Positions 18,495 to 27,899 of a stretch of DNA of 64,000 bases are shown piece by piece. Made by a program: the position numbers and the translations under genes. The notes beneath the pieces were generated by a model that saw only the letters and a program-made list of their open reading frames with translations, did not search any database and was not told where the DNA came from. Numbering within the stretch: position 1 is the stretch's first letter; every line of letters starts with the position of its first letter. The stretch is from contig JBMNCR010000080.1 of the NCBI GenBank assembly GCA_049366695.1, positions 1 to 64,000 on the forward strand, given 5' to 3'. Origin of the DNA: JBMNCR01 sp049366695 (GTDB taxonomy: Bacteria; Bacillota; Clostridia; Eubacteriales; Alkalibacteraceae).

Positions 18495-20540
18495 ATGAAT
18501 TTAGATGAGTCAATTATTAAAATAAAAGGAATTGGAAAAGCTAAAGAAAAAATATATAATACTTTAAATATTTTTACAATAAGAGATTTACTTGAACATT
18601 ACCCTAATTCATATGAAGATAGGAGAAATCTGATTTTTTCTAATGAATGTATTAATGGTGATAAGTGTTTATTAAAAGGTACAGTAATTAATGGACCAAC
18701 AGTAAAAAAAATTAGGAAAAATTTATGTATTATACATGCACAAGTTGAAGATGAAAAAGGTATTTTTGAAGTTGTTTGGTATAATATGCCATATATAGCG
18801 AATAATATTCAGTTAAATAATACTTACTATTTTTATGGAAAAACCAATATAAGTTATGGAAAAATAAAATTAGAGTCTCCTGAATACAGTAATGAAGGTT
18901 CATTTAAGAAAATAAGCGGAATAGTACCAAAGTATCCAGCAGCTAAAGGATTATCACAAAAATACATTCAAAATAGCATAAAAAATGTATTTAATGAAAA
19001 TGTTAAGATATTTGATTATTTAGATGAAAAAATAATTAATCAGTATAATATTTGTAGACTTGAAGATGCATACAAAAACATTCACTTTCCGAAAGAATTT
19101 AATGATTTAAAAGAAGCAAAGAAGAGATTGATTATAAATGAATTTATTGAGATACAATTAGGTTTTAAATATATTAAAGAACAGTCAAAAGAAAAATTTA
19201 TACCATTGAATTTGAATGAAAAGATTAGAGAAAAAATTATTAAATTAATTACAACATTGCCTTTTGATTTAACAGATTCACAACAAAAAGTATTAGATGA
19301 ATTATATGATGATATATCTAATTCTAAGAGATTAAATAGATTAATTCAAGGTGATGTAGGAAGCGGAAAAACAATCATTGCAATAATTATGCTTTATATA
19401 TCATATTTAAACGGTTTTCAAAGTGTTATGATGGTTCCAACAGAAATTTTAGCTGAGCAGCATTATAAATATATACTAGAGTTATTTAGAGAATTAGAAG
19501 TTGACATAAATGTTTTATTGATGACTAAATTCAAGAGTGTAAAATCAAGAAAGAATACTCTTAATAATATTTCTAATGGAGAGGCAAATATTGTAATTGC
19601 AACTCATGGAGTTATACATGAAGATGTATCCTTTTTAAATCTAGGTTTAGTTATTACAGATGAACAACATAGGTTTGGAGTAAAACAAAGAAAACAATTA
19701 ACTAATAAAGGGAATAACCCTCATGTTTTAGTAATGAGTGCTACACCTATCCCTAGAACAATTTCTTTAATTTTATATGGTGATTTAGATATATCAACTA
19801 TTGATACTTTGCCAAATGGACGAAAAAAAATAAAAACATATTGTGTTAATTCTAATTATAGAGACAGAATTTATAACTTTGTTTTAAAAGAAATACGAGA
19901 TGGTAGACAAGCGTATATATTATGTCCTAGTATAGAGAGTAATGATAATCTTAGTTCTGTTGAAGATATGCATGCTAAATTAAAAGATAGATACTTTAAA
20001 AATATTGATATTGGCGTTTTGCATGGCAAGATGAATTCAAAAGATAAAGAAAATATAATGAAATTATTCTATGAAAATAAAATAAAAGTATTAATATCTA
20101 CTACAGTTGTAGAAGTTGGGATAAATGTAGTGAATGCAACAATAATGATAATTGAAAATGCTGAAAGATTTGGTTTAGCTCAATTACATCAGTTAAGAGG
20201 AAGAGTAGGAAGAGGTAAATTTCAATCATACTGTATATTAATAACGGATAATAAAAGTAAAACAGTTAAAAGTAGAATGAAAATATTAGTAGAAAACGAT
20301 AATGGCTTCATAATTTCTGAGAAAGATTTGGAATTAAGAGGTCCTGGAGATTATTTTGGATTTAATCAACATGGTCTTCCTAATTTTAAATTAGCGGATA
20401 TATCAAAGCATAGTAAGTTAATGGATATTGCCAATTTAATTGTTAACAGTATTATAAATGACAATATAACTAATAAAAAACAAAAGGATGAAATCCTAGT
20501 AGCATTTAATGATAAAACAAAAATGATTTCAATGAATTGA
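18495..20540 (+). CDS. recG: ATP-dependent DNA helicase RecG
   Basis: RecG reverses stalled forks and branch-migrates Holliday junctions. The N-terminal wedge/OB region is followed by Walker A QGDVGSGKTIIA, DEQHRFGV (DEAD-like box), SATPIPRT and QLRGRVGRG. Length is 681 aa from ATG 18495, chosen because AAGGAG is at 18483-18488; the upstream ATG at 18480 precedes that site. It follows fakA by about 50 nt. Confidence 0.96.
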   Translation: MNLDESIIKIKGIGKAKEKIYNTLNIFTIRDLLEHYPNSYEDRRNLIFSNECINGDKCLLKGTVINGPTVKKIRKNLCIIHAQVEDEKGIFEVVWYNMPYIANNIQLNNTYYFYGKTNISYGKIKLESPEYSNEGSFKKISGIVPKYPAAKGLSQKYIQNSIKNVFNENVKIFDYLDEKIINQYNICRLEDAYKNIHFPKEFNDLKEAKKRLIINEFIEIQLGFKYIKEQSKEKFIPLNLNEKIREKIIKLITTLPFDLTDSQQKVLDELYDDISNSKRLNRLIQGDVGSGKTIIAIIMLYISYLNGFQSVMMVPTEILAEQHYKYILELFRELEVDINVLLMTKFKSVKSRKNTLNNISNGEANIVIATHGVIHEDVSFLNLGLVITDEQHRFGVKQRKQLTNKGNNPHVLVMSATPIPRTISLILYGDLDISTIDTLPNGRKKIKTYCVNSNYRDRIYNFVLKEIRDGRQAYILCPSIESNDNLSSVEDMHAKLKDRYFKNIDIGVLHGKMNSKDKENIMKLFYENKIKVLISTTVVEVGINVVNATIMIIENAERFGLAQLHQLRGRVGRGKFQSYCILITDNKSKTVKSRMKILVENDNGFIISEKDLELRGPGDYFGFNQHGLPNFKLADISKHSKLMDIANLIVNSIINDNITNKKQKDEILVAFNDKTKMISMN

Positions 20541-20550
20541 TGGAGTAAAT

Positions 20551-21102
20551 ATGAGAGTAATTACAGGAATTGCAAAAGGAAAGCGATTAATAAATCCAAA
20601 AGATAATAGAATAAGACCTACAACTGATAGAATAAAAGAATCGTTATTTAACATTATAAATCCATTTGTTAATGATAGCATTTTTATTGATTGTTTTTCA
20701 GGAACAGGTGCTATAGGTGTTGAAGCTATAAGCAGAGGCGCCAAAGAAGTTTATTTTATTGATAATCATAACGAGAGTATAGGGATTGTCCGTAAAAATT
20801 TACAAATAACAGATTTTAGAGATAAATCTAAGATATTACAAATGGATATTATATCTGCAATCAGTGAATTGTCTTCTAAAAGTGTTAAAGCTGATATAAT
20901 TTTTATGGATCCGCCTTATAATTTAGATATAATAACTAGTATATTAACTGAAATTAGTATAAATAATATTCTAAAAGATGAAGGTAAAATAATTGTAGAA
21001 CACGATAAAGATTATAGTCCACAAGAAATAATTAATGATTTTATAATTTATGATATTAGAAAATATGGAAATACAAGTGTTTCATTTTATAAGAAAAGGT
21101 GA
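20551..21102 (+). CDS. rsmD: 16S rRNA (guanine-966-N2)-methyltransferase RsmD
   Basis: A 183-aa SAM-dependent methyltransferase modifying G966 of 16S rRNA. Start MRVITGIAKGKRL, SAM site CFSGTGAIGVEAISRGA and catalytic MDPPYNL are diagnostic. It starts 10 bp after recG and ends 4 bp before coaD, the usual rsmD-coaD pairing. Confidence 0.95.
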   Translation: MRVITGIAKGKRLINPKDNRIRPTTDRIKESLFNIINPFVNDSIFIDCFSGTGAIGVEAISRGAKEVYFIDNHNESIGIVRKNLQITDFRDKSKILQMDIISAISELSSKSVKADIIFMDPPYNLDIITSILTEISINNILKDEGKIIVEHDKDYSPQEIINDFIIYDIRKYGNTSVSFYKKR

Positions 21103-21106
21103 TTAT

Positions 21107-21586
21107 ATGAAAATAGCAGTATATCCAGGAAGTTTTGATCCTATCACAAATGGACATATTGATATAATAGAAAGAGCATCGAAGATGTTTGATAAATTAA
21201 TAGTTGCAGTATTAACTAATAATCAAAAGCAACCACTATTCACTACAGAAGAAAGAATAATTATGATAAAAACTGCTACTAAACACATAGATAATATTGA
21301 AGTAGATTACTTTGAAGGGCTACTTATAAATTATTTAAAAGTAAAAGAATCAAACATAGTTGTAAGAGGTTTGAGAGCTGTATCAGATTTTGAAAATGAA
21401 TTTCAAATGGCATTAATGAATAAAAAATTATCTAAAGATTTAGAAACAGTTTTTTTAATTACTAAACTTGAATATTCATATTTAAGTTCCAGTGTAGTAA
21501 AAGAACTTGCAAATTTTAATGGTGATATTATTGATTTAGTACCCAAAAATGTTAATAGAAAATTAAAGGAAAAAATGGAGGTGTAA
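21107..21586 (+). CDS. coaD: Phosphopantetheine adenylyltransferase
   Basis: CoaD makes dephospho-CoA from phosphopantetheine and ATP. The nucleotidyltransferase HxGH motif is in YPGSFDPITNGHID, with VVRGLRAVSDFENEFQMA and a C-terminal SYLSSSVVKE. Length is 159 aa. ATG 21107 follows AAAGGTGA. An upstream in-frame extension from 21050 only re-reads the end of rsmD. Confidence 0.96.
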   Translation: MKIAVYPGSFDPITNGHIDIIERASKMFDKLIVAVLTNNQKQPLFTTEERIIMIKTATKHIDNIEVDYFEGLLINYLKVKESNIVVRGLRAVSDFENEFQMALMNKKLSKDLETVFLITKLEYSYLSSSVVKELANFNGDIIDLVPKNVNRKLKEKMEV

Positions 21587-21588
21587 AG

Positions 21589-22032
21589 ATGAAAGTTATT
21601 TCTTTATTAAATGAATTAGAAAGAATAATAAATGAAGGTGCAAATTTACCATTTTCCTCTAAAGTGATAATAGATTCTGAGCAAGGTATAGAGTTAATAC
21701 AAGAAATTATTCATAGTTTACCTGAAGAAGTAAAACAAGCACAATGGATTAAGGAAGAAAGAAAAAAAATATTGATAGAAGCACAAAAAGATGCTGAAAA
21801 AATATTAGGGGATGCAGAATCTAAGATTCGTGAAATGGTGGATGAAAATCAAATAACACAATCTGCATATTTAGAAGCAGAGGAAATAAGAAAAAAAGCT
21901 GATGAAATTTCTAAAGAAATAAGAAAATCCACCAACGAATATGCTGATAATTTACTTAAAAAGGCACAATATGATTTAAAAACTTTAGTAGAACAAATCG
22001 AGGAAAATCGAAAAGAATTGCGAAGAAAATAA
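21589..22032 (+). CDS. Coiled-coil protein of unknown function (F0-b/DivIVA-like)
   Basis: A 147-aa, highly charged, Glu/Lys/Ala-rich protein. From about residue 55 onward it looks like a continuous coiled coil (for example AQKDAEKILGDAESKI), similar in style to ATP synthase b subunits and DivIVA. The N-terminal 40 residues look globular. Genes of this kind follow coaD in many Clostridia and are often labelled ATPase; the function is not established. It starts 2 nt after coaD behind GGAGGTG. Confidence 0.75.
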   Translation: MKVISLLNELERIINEGANLPFSSKVIIDSEQGIELIQEIIHSLPEEVKQAQWIKEERKKILIEAQKDAEKILGDAESKIREMVDENQITQSAYLEAEEIRKKADEISKEIRKSTNEYADNLLKKAQYDLKTLVEQIEENRKELRRK

Positions 22033-22042
22033 TAGTATTTAA

Positions 22043-23179
22043 CTAGTTTTTTGTCTTTTTATTTATTATCCAAAGAAGAATTGTTGAAAAGATTAAAAAA
22101 ATTAAACTGCAATAATAAATAGAAATATAATCATAGATTCTCCAAGTTTTAAGAGTATCCATTGCCATATATACACTTATGGTAGTTGGGTAAAGTATCT
22201 TGTATGTAATTACGCAAATAAATAATGACAAAAAACTTTGGGATATTTTACCTATCATATATTTATTAAAACTAATATCAGTATCTAATATGAAAGAATT
22301 TGTTTGCATATGTATAGAGAACCCGCTCCATGCTATTAAAAATGATGTTATAGCTAATTTTAGGATTAAAGGATCATTGCACTGACTAATAGCATTTATT
22401 CCTATAGTTATTTCAAAAATTCCGTAAAAAGCCCCTTTAATGCAATCATAGCTTACATTAAATACATTAAAATAATTAAATAATACTCTGCTTATGCTAT
22501 CAATGATATATATATTATCTAAGTAATTGATTATTATTTTAAAAAATATTATATAACCGCCTATTTTGATAACTGAGTTTATAGAGTTAGTAATAGCATC
22601 ATTTAAAATTTTTGTAATGCTTAAATCATCATGATAGATAGTAAATGTTGAATTTATTTTCTCCTTATAAAATTTTTTTAATATAAGAGCATTTAGTATG
22701 GCTCCTAAATAATTTGATATTAATAGGATAGGTGCTACAGCCATATTATTAAACATTTGTAGTGACACAATACTAATAATAAATGCAGGACCAGTAGTGC
22801 AGCATAAAGCTAATAATTTATAACTTTCTTTTAATGATATATAATCTTCTTTTCTAAGATCACATACTAATTTACTCCCTAAAGGATATCCTGAAATATA
22901 ACCCATAAACAATGGTAAGATGCCACTTCCTGATACATTCATAATTTTATTCATAAATTTGTTAAAAATTTTCTTAAGATAATATGCCGTATTCATTTTG
23001 AATAATATATTACTAAATATCATAAAAGGTAATAAAGATGGCATTACATTATAAAACCAAAGATTTAATCCTTCCATCACTGAATTAATTGCTAACTTAG
23101 GATTTAGAATAGATTGGCTTAATATAATTACCATTATTATAATAAATATAATATTTTTATTAATAGTTTTCTTACTCAT
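22043..23179 (-). CDS. ylbJ: Sporulation integral membrane protein YlbJ
   Basis: A 378-aa polytopic membrane protein with a nucleoside-recognition (Gate) domain. Recognisable family features are NLWFYNVMPSLLPFMIFSN near the N-terminus and GYISGYPLGSKLVCDL further on. In Bacillus ylbJ is sigma-E controlled and needed for spore cortex formation; its presence suggests an endospore former. It converges on the coiled-coil gene with only 10 nt between stops and lies downstream of tmcAL. Confidence 0.9.
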   Translation of the reverse strand: MSKKTINKNIIFIIIMVIILSQSILNPKLAINSVMEGLNLWFYNVMPSLLPFMIFSNILFKMNTAYYLKKIFNKFMNKIMNVSGSGILPLFMGYISGYPLGSKLVCDLRKEDYISLKESYKLLALCCTTGPAFIISIVSLQMFNNMAVAPILLISNYLGAILNALILKKFYKEKINSTFTIYHDDLSITKILNDAITNSINSVIKIGGYIIFFKIIINYLDNIYIIDSISRVLFNYFNVFNVSYDCIKGAFYGIFEITIGINAISQCNDPLILKLAITSFLIAWSGFSIHMQTNSFILDTDISFNKYMIGKISQSFLSLFICVITYKILYPTTISVYMAMDTLKTWRIYDYISIYYCSLIFLIFSTILLWIINKKTKN

Positions 23180-23218
23180 ATAATAATTCTATTAATGTAT
23201 AGAGCAAAAAATTAATTA

Positions 23219-24439
23219 TTATTTAACTATTTCAGGTTTTTTATAATAATCATTATTCATCTTTTTAATATTACTTTTCAAAAAGAAGTATTTAGTAGAT
23301 AAAATATCTTTTTCAATACAATATCTCTGTAAATTGTTCAACTCATTGTATTTTTTTGACACATTGGTAATTATAATACTTTTTTCTTTATCTTTAATTC
23401 TTTTAATAATTTCTTTGCCTTTATCATTAAATGCTAAAATTCTTACATAGGGAGTAAAAGATGTATTAAAAACTTTTCTCATATTCAATTCCTTGTGTTC
23501 TAACAAACAGTTCAAAAGTATCCTTTTTATCCTTGTTGATGTATATCTCTTTGTGATTATATTATCAATCAATTCTTCTGTATTATTAGAATTATAAATA
23601 CTATTTATAATTCTATTTTCCAGTCCTTCCTTAACATCAAAATATTCAATTAATTTTTCAGGAGATAGTTTTAATAGTTGTGAGATTATAATTTCAAAAT
23701 AATTTTCCATCTTATTAAATTCGTTTGTATGCATGTATTTTTTCATATTATTTAAGGTTTTTTTAGGTATTACATCTTTTATACATTCGATGTTATTATT
23801 TTCTTTTATTTGATTTCTTATATAAGTTGCACCAGCAAAGTTGTTTATCACTTTATCACAATGATAAGAAGCATTAGCTCGTTTGATAGGTATTGGTTCT
23901 ATACTGCTATCTAGCTTAATTAACCATTTCAAGTACTCAACAGCTAAAATATTATTTGAAGTAGATAATATCTCACCATCAACATCATCAAATTTTTTTA
24001 CTGCCAATTGTCTTGCTTTTGGATATGAAATTCCTTGATCTAAATAGAATTTTAAATCATTTTTATATTCTTGAGGTTCCTTTACTAATAGATTAGCAAC
24101 TGATTTGAGTTTGTTTAAATCATTGTCTTCACATCCAAAACTTATATTATCAACTATATCTAGATCATTGAGGATTTTTACAGCACCATAAGCAAATATT
24201 TCAGCACTTTGACAACTATATACAACAGGAAGTTCAATTACTAGATCAATACCATTTTCAATAGCTGTTTTTGCTCTTATCCATTTGTCCATTAGAGCTG
24301 GTTCACCTCTCTGTAAGAAGTTACCACTCATAATAGCAATAGAATGGGTGCATTTTGTAATTTCCTTAGATGTTTCTAAATGGTACAAATGTCCATTGTG
24401 AAAAGGATTATATTCTGCAACAATACTTAAAATTTTCAT
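23219..24439 (-). CDS. tmcAL: tRNA(Met) cytidine acetate ligase TmcAL
   Basis: TmcAL (formerly YlbM, DUF795) forms ac4C34 on elongator tRNA-Met using acetate and ATP. The N-terminal nucleotidyltransferase motif VAEYNPFHNGHLYHLE, SGNFLQRGEPA and ELPVVYSCQSAE are clear. Length 406 aa is normal. Start follows TAGGAGGA. The gene is divergent from ackA, an acetate-handling enzyme. Confidence 0.94.
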   Translation of the reverse strand: MKILSIVAEYNPFHNGHLYHLETSKEITKCTHSIAIMSGNFLQRGEPALMDKWIRAKTAIENGIDLVIELPVVYSCQSAEIFAYGAVKILNDLDIVDNISFGCEDNDLNKLKSVANLLVKEPQEYKNDLKFYLDQGISYPKARQLAVKKFDDVDGEILSTSNNILAVEYLKWLIKLDSSIEPIPIKRANASYHCDKVINNFAGATYIRNQIKENNNIECIKDVIPKKTLNNMKKYMHTNEFNKMENYFEIIISQLLKLSPEKLIEYFDVKEGLENRIINSIYNSNNTEELIDNIITKRYTSTRIKRILLNCLLEHKELNMRKVFNTSFTPYVRILAFNDKGKEIIKRIKDKEKSIIITNVSKKYNELNNLQRYCIEKDILSTKYFFLKSNIKKMNNDYYKKPEIVK

Positions 24440-24504
24440 TTTCTTCCTCCTAATTATTGTAGTACAAAAATCATACCTAAAAATATTGTTTTTTTGAAGG
24501 GATT

Positions 24505-24533
24505 TTGTAAACTTTTTTTATTTTTGTGATAAA
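24505..24533 (+). promoter_or_regulatory. SigA-type promoter for ackA
   Basis: TTGTAA and GATAAA with 17-nt spacing; a TGTG precedes the -10 (extended form). It is 36 nt upstream of the chosen ackA start. Confidence 0.45.
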
Positions 24534-24568
24534 ATAATCAAAGAAGAATAAGATAGGAGATGTTTTTA

Positions 24569-25789
24569 TTGAATATACTTGTCATTAATTGCGGTAGTTC
24601 TTCTTTAAAATATCAATTAGTAAAAATGGAAAATGAAGAAGTTTTGGCAAAAGGGATTGCTGAAAAAATTGGTTTAGATGATTCGATTTTTACACATAGT
24701 CCAAAGGGCAAATACAAATTAGTTAAAAAAGGTAATATAAAAGATCATAAAGAAGCTTTAAATATATTAATGGATTCTTTAGTTGATTCAAAATATGGTG
24801 TGATAGAATCTTTAGAAGATATTGATGCAGTAGGACACAGAATAGTGCATGCTGGAGAATACTATTCTTCATCTGTACTTATAGATGAAAAGGTGTTAAA
24901 GGCAATAGAAGATTGTATTGAAGTTGCTCCTTTGCATAATCCGGCTAATATATTAGGAATAAAAGCTTGTCAAGGGTTATTGCCTAATGTACCTATGGTT
25001 GCTGTTTTTGATACAGCATTTCATCAAACAATGCCTAAAGAAGCATATATTTATCCTTTGCCTTATGAGTATTATCAAAAATATAAAGTGCGAAAATATG
25101 GTTTTCATGGGACTTCTCATAAGTATGTATCCCAAAGGGTTGCAAAAATACTAAATAAACCTTTAGAAAAATTAAAGATAATCACTTGTCATTTAGGAAA
25201 CGGAGCAAGTTTGACAGCTATAAAAAATGGAAAATCAATAGATACTACAATGGGGTTCACTCCATTGGAAGGTTTAGCAATGGGTACTAGATGTGGTAAT
25301 ATAGATCCATCAATCGTAACTTTTCTTATGGAAAAAGAAAATATTGATACTCATGAAATATACGATATATTAAATAAAAAATCTGGAGTATTAGGCATAT
25401 CAGGTGTTAGTTCAGATTTTAGAGATATTGAAACTGCTGTTGAAGATGGCAATAGTAGAGCTCAACTAGCCTTAGATATATTTAATTATAAAGTTAAAAC
25501 TTTAATAGGCTCCTATGTTGCAGCAATGAACGGGGTAGATGCTATTGTGTTTACTGCTGGATTAGGGGAGAATTCACCATTTACAAGAAAAACCATTTGT
25601 AATGGATTATCGTATTTAGGTATAGAAATAGACAATGAGAAAAACAATATAAAAAGAGAAGAAGTTATTATTACTACTCCAAATTCAAAAGTTAAAGTAG
25701 TTGTTGTTCCAACTGATGAAGAAATGGCTATTGCAAGAGATACAAAAGATATTATAATGAATGACTCACTTGACAAAGTGTTATATTGA
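24569..25789 (+). CDS. ackA: Acetate kinase
   Basis: AckA interconverts acetyl phosphate plus ADP and acetate plus ATP, the main fermentative ATP step in clostridia. Motifs: LVINCGSSSLKYQL at the N-terminus, VFDTAFHQTMP, KYGFHGTSHKYV and CHLGNGAS. Length is about 406 aa. I prefer the TTG start at 24569 because AGGAGA (24554-24559) is then 9 nt away and the product begins like other AckA; ATG 24560 is right against the site. The usual partner pta is not adjacent. Confidence 0.95.
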   Translation: MNILVINCGSSSLKYQLVKMENEEVLAKGIAEKIGLDDSIFTHSPKGKYKLVKKGNIKDHKEALNILMDSLVDSKYGVIESLEDIDAVGHRIVHAGEYYSSSVLIDEKVLKAIEDCIEVAPLHNPANILGIKACQGLLPNVPMVAVFDTAFHQTMPKEAYIYPLPYEYYQKYKVRKYGFHGTSHKYVSQRVAKILNKPLEKLKIITCHLGNGASLTAIKNGKSIDTTMGFTPLEGLAMGTRCGNIDPSIVTFLMEKENIDTHEIYDILNKKSGVLGISGVSSDFRDIETAVEDGNSRAQLALDIFNYKVKTLIGSYVAAMNGVDAIVFTAGLGENSPFTRKTICNGLSYLGIEIDNEKNNIKREEVIITTPNSKVKVVVVPTDEEMAIARDTKDIIMNDSLDKVLY

Positions 25790-25825
25790 ATATATAATAA
25801 TTTTTACGGGTTCCGAGGTGATTCT

Positions 25826-26296
25826 TTGATAATAAATATTTCTGGTCTATTAAAAGGACAAGAAAAGATTTTGAACATTGAAACTAGTATACCTAATTTT
25901 ATTGATGAATTAATTGGAAATTATTTAAATATAAGTGGTTATATCAAAGCTTTAAATAACGAACTTATAATTGAACTAAATGTAAAATTAAAAACAAAAA
26001 TGAAATGTTCGAGATGTTTAGATGATTTTGATTATGAATTAAATACTGAAGTATCCGAAAAATATAATTTAGATGATGCTCAAGAGATTATCGAAAATGA
26101 TAATATTAACTTGACAGAATTGATACGAGAGAATGTTTTAATTAATATTCCCATAAAAGCAATCTGCGATGTAAACTGTAAAGGATTATGTCCTACTTGT
26201 GGAAAGAATAAAAATATTCAAAGTTGTAATTGTGATAGTGAACAATTTGATCCTCGTTTATCTATTCTGAGTAATTTTTTAGATGGGGACGAATAG
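25826..26296 (+). CDS. yceD: YceD/DUF177 family protein
   Basis: A 156-aa DUF177 protein. It has a MKCSRCLDDF motif in the middle and a C-terminal zinc-like cluster in CKGLCPTCGKN and CNCD. It uses a TTG start behind GAGGTG. It is always next to rpmF, as here (11 nt gap); in plants and E. coli homologues are linked to 23S rRNA maturation, but the bacterial role remains poorly defined. Confidence 0.9.
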   Translation: MIINISGLLKGQEKILNIETSIPNFIDELIGNYLNISGYIKALNNELIIELNVKLKTKMKCSRCLDDFDYELNTEVSEKYNLDDAQEIIENDNINLTELIRENVLINIPIKAICDVNCKGLCPTCGKNKNIQSCNCDSEQFDPRLSILSNFLDGDE

Positions 26297-26307
26297 GAGG
26301 TGTAGAA

Positions 26308-26481
26308 ATGGCAGTACCTAAAAGAAAAACATCGAAATCAAGACGGGATAAAAGAAGAACGCATTATAAATTATCCTTACCAGGTATGAGTACTTGCCCA
26401 AAATGTGGTGAAGTCAAACTGCCTCATAGAGTATGTAAATCCTGTGGGACATATAAAGATAAGGAAATAATAGAAGTATAA
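26308..26481 (+). CDS. rpmF: 50S ribosomal protein L32
   Basis: A 57-aa protein starting MAVPKRKTSKSRRDKRRTH, diagnostic for L32, with the zinc-binding CPKCGEVKLPHRVCKSCG (two CxxC pairs). Shine-Dalgarno is TAGGAGGTG. A terminator hairpin follows the stop within 7 nt. Confidence 0.97.
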   Translation: MAVPKRKTSKSRRDKRRTHYKLSLPGMSTCPKCGEVKLPHRVCKSCGTYKDKEIIEV

Positions 26482-26487
26482 TGATCA

Positions 26488-26516
26488 GGCAGAGTAACCC
26501 TCTGCCATTATTTTAT
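26488..26516 (+). terminator. Terminator/attenuator between rpmF and plsX
   Basis: GGCAGAG-TAACC-CTCTGCC is a perfect 7-bp, GC-rich stem followed by ATTATTTTATT. It probably reduces read-through from ackA-rpmF into plsX. Confidence 0.75.
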
Positions 26517-26537
26517 TAAAGGTAACGGAGTGAAAAT

Positions 26538-27533
26538 ATGAATATATATGTGGATGGTATGGGTGGAGATCATTCGCCTGATGAAATAGTAAAAGGATGC
26601 GTGTTGGCTGTAAATGAATTGAAAAAAAACATTACAATTATTGGTGATGAAAAAGCCATATCTGAACAGCTTAGTAAATACAATTATTCTTCAGAGATGA
26701 TTGAGATTATCCCATCATCAGAGGTAATAAGTAATAACGAAGATCCTACTAGGGCTATTAGAAAGAAAAAAGAGTCTTCATTAGTACTTGGGATGAAAAA
26801 AATAAAAGAAGAAAAGGACTCAATATTTGTCTCAGCAGGAAGTACGGGTGCATTACTAGCAGGGGGTCTTTTATTAGTAGGTAGAATAAAGGGGATTCAA
26901 AGACCAGCATTAACAATCCCATTACCAACAAAAAAAGGATATACAATATTATTAGATGCAGGTGCTAACGTTGACTGTAAACCTACATATTTGCAACAAT
27001 TTGCGATAATGTCTAATATTTATGCTAAAAATATTTTGGATATAAATAATCCAAGAATAGGTCTAATTAATATTGGTAGTGAAGAGAAAAAAGGAAATGA
27101 ATTAACAAAAGAAACGTATAAACTATTAAAAGAGACAGATATTAATTTTGTTGGCAATATTGAAGCAAGAGATATTCCAGAAGGTAATGCAGATATATTA
27201 GTATGTGACGGATTTACAGGCAATATTATTCTTAAGCTTTCTGAAGGTTTAGGTGGTTTTATATTTGATGCGTTAAAAGAAGCAATTACTGCTTCTACAA
27301 GAGCAAAATTAGGTGGATTGTTATTAAAACCTTCGTTAAAAAAATTTAAAAATAGATTTGATTACAAAGAAGTTGGTGGAGCTCCGCTTTTAGGAATAAA
27401 TGGAGGCATAATAAAAGCACATGGAAGCTCAGATTCAAAAGCAATATTTAGTGCTATAAAACAGGGCATTTTATTTCAAGAAAAAAATATTTTAAATGAA
27501 ATATCTAATAAAATTATTGAAATCAATGATTAA
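26538..27533 (+). CDS. plsX: Phosphate acyltransferase PlsX
   Basis: PlsX converts acyl-ACP to acyl-phosphate for phosphatidic acid synthesis. N-terminal VDGMGGDHSPDEIVKG, SAGSTGALLAGG and CDGFTGNIILK are signature motifs. Length 331 aa is normal. Unlike many Firmicutes, it is followed directly by acpP with no fabH/D/G between, so the remaining fatty acid genes must be elsewhere. Confidence 0.96.
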   Translation: MNIYVDGMGGDHSPDEIVKGCVLAVNELKKNITIIGDEKAISEQLSKYNYSSEMIEIIPSSEVISNNEDPTRAIRKKKESSLVLGMKKIKEEKDSIFVSAGSTGALLAGGLLLVGRIKGIQRPALTIPLPTKKGYTILLDAGANVDCKPTYLQQFAIMSNIYAKNILDINNPRIGLINIGSEEKKGNELTKETYKLLKETDINFVGNIEARDIPEGNADILVCDGFTGNIILKLSEGLGGFIFDALKEAITASTRAKLGGLLLKPSLKKFKNRFDYKEVGGAPLLGINGGIIKAHGSSDSKAIFSAIKQGILFQEKNILNEISNKIIEIND

Positions 27534-27564
27534 ATATTGTTAAATAGTTATAGGAGGTGTAAAA

Positions 27565-27786
27565 ATGAATACATTCGAAAAAGTAAAAAAAATAATATTA
27601 GAGCAAATCGATGTGCAAGATAACGAAATAACTCTAAAAACAGACTTTATCGAAGATTTAGGTGCTGATTCTCTTGATGTAGCTGAATTAATAATGTCAT
27701 TTGAAGAAGAGTTTAATATTGAGATTAGTGATGATGATATAGAAAAAATTAGAACTGTGGGAGATATAGTAGAGTATTTTGATTAA
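27565..27786 (+). CDS. acpP: Acyl carrier protein
   Basis: A 73-aa acidic protein with the phosphopantetheine-accepting Ser in LGADSLDVAELIM (Ser about residue 36). It carries growing acyl chains. Shine-Dalgarno AGGAGGTG. It sits between plsX and rnc, as usual in Firmicutes. Confidence 0.96.
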   Translation: MNTFEKVKKIILEQIDVQDNEITLKTDFIEDLGADSLDVAELIMSFEEEFNIEISDDDIEKIRTVGDIVEYFD

Positions 27787-27849
27787 GACTAGGTGTTTAA
27801 TGTTATCAGTAATTATTTAGTAATAGAATACTACTTTATACTCAGTAAG

Positions 27850-27877
27850 AAAGTCCAAATGGACTTTTATTTTTTAA
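27850..27877 (+). terminator. Terminator after acpP
   Basis: AAAGTCC-AAAT-GGACTTT perfect 7-bp stem followed by TATTTTTT. It separates acpP from rnc. Confidence 0.8.
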
Positions 27878-27899
27878 GGAAAATGGAAAGAGGATTATA

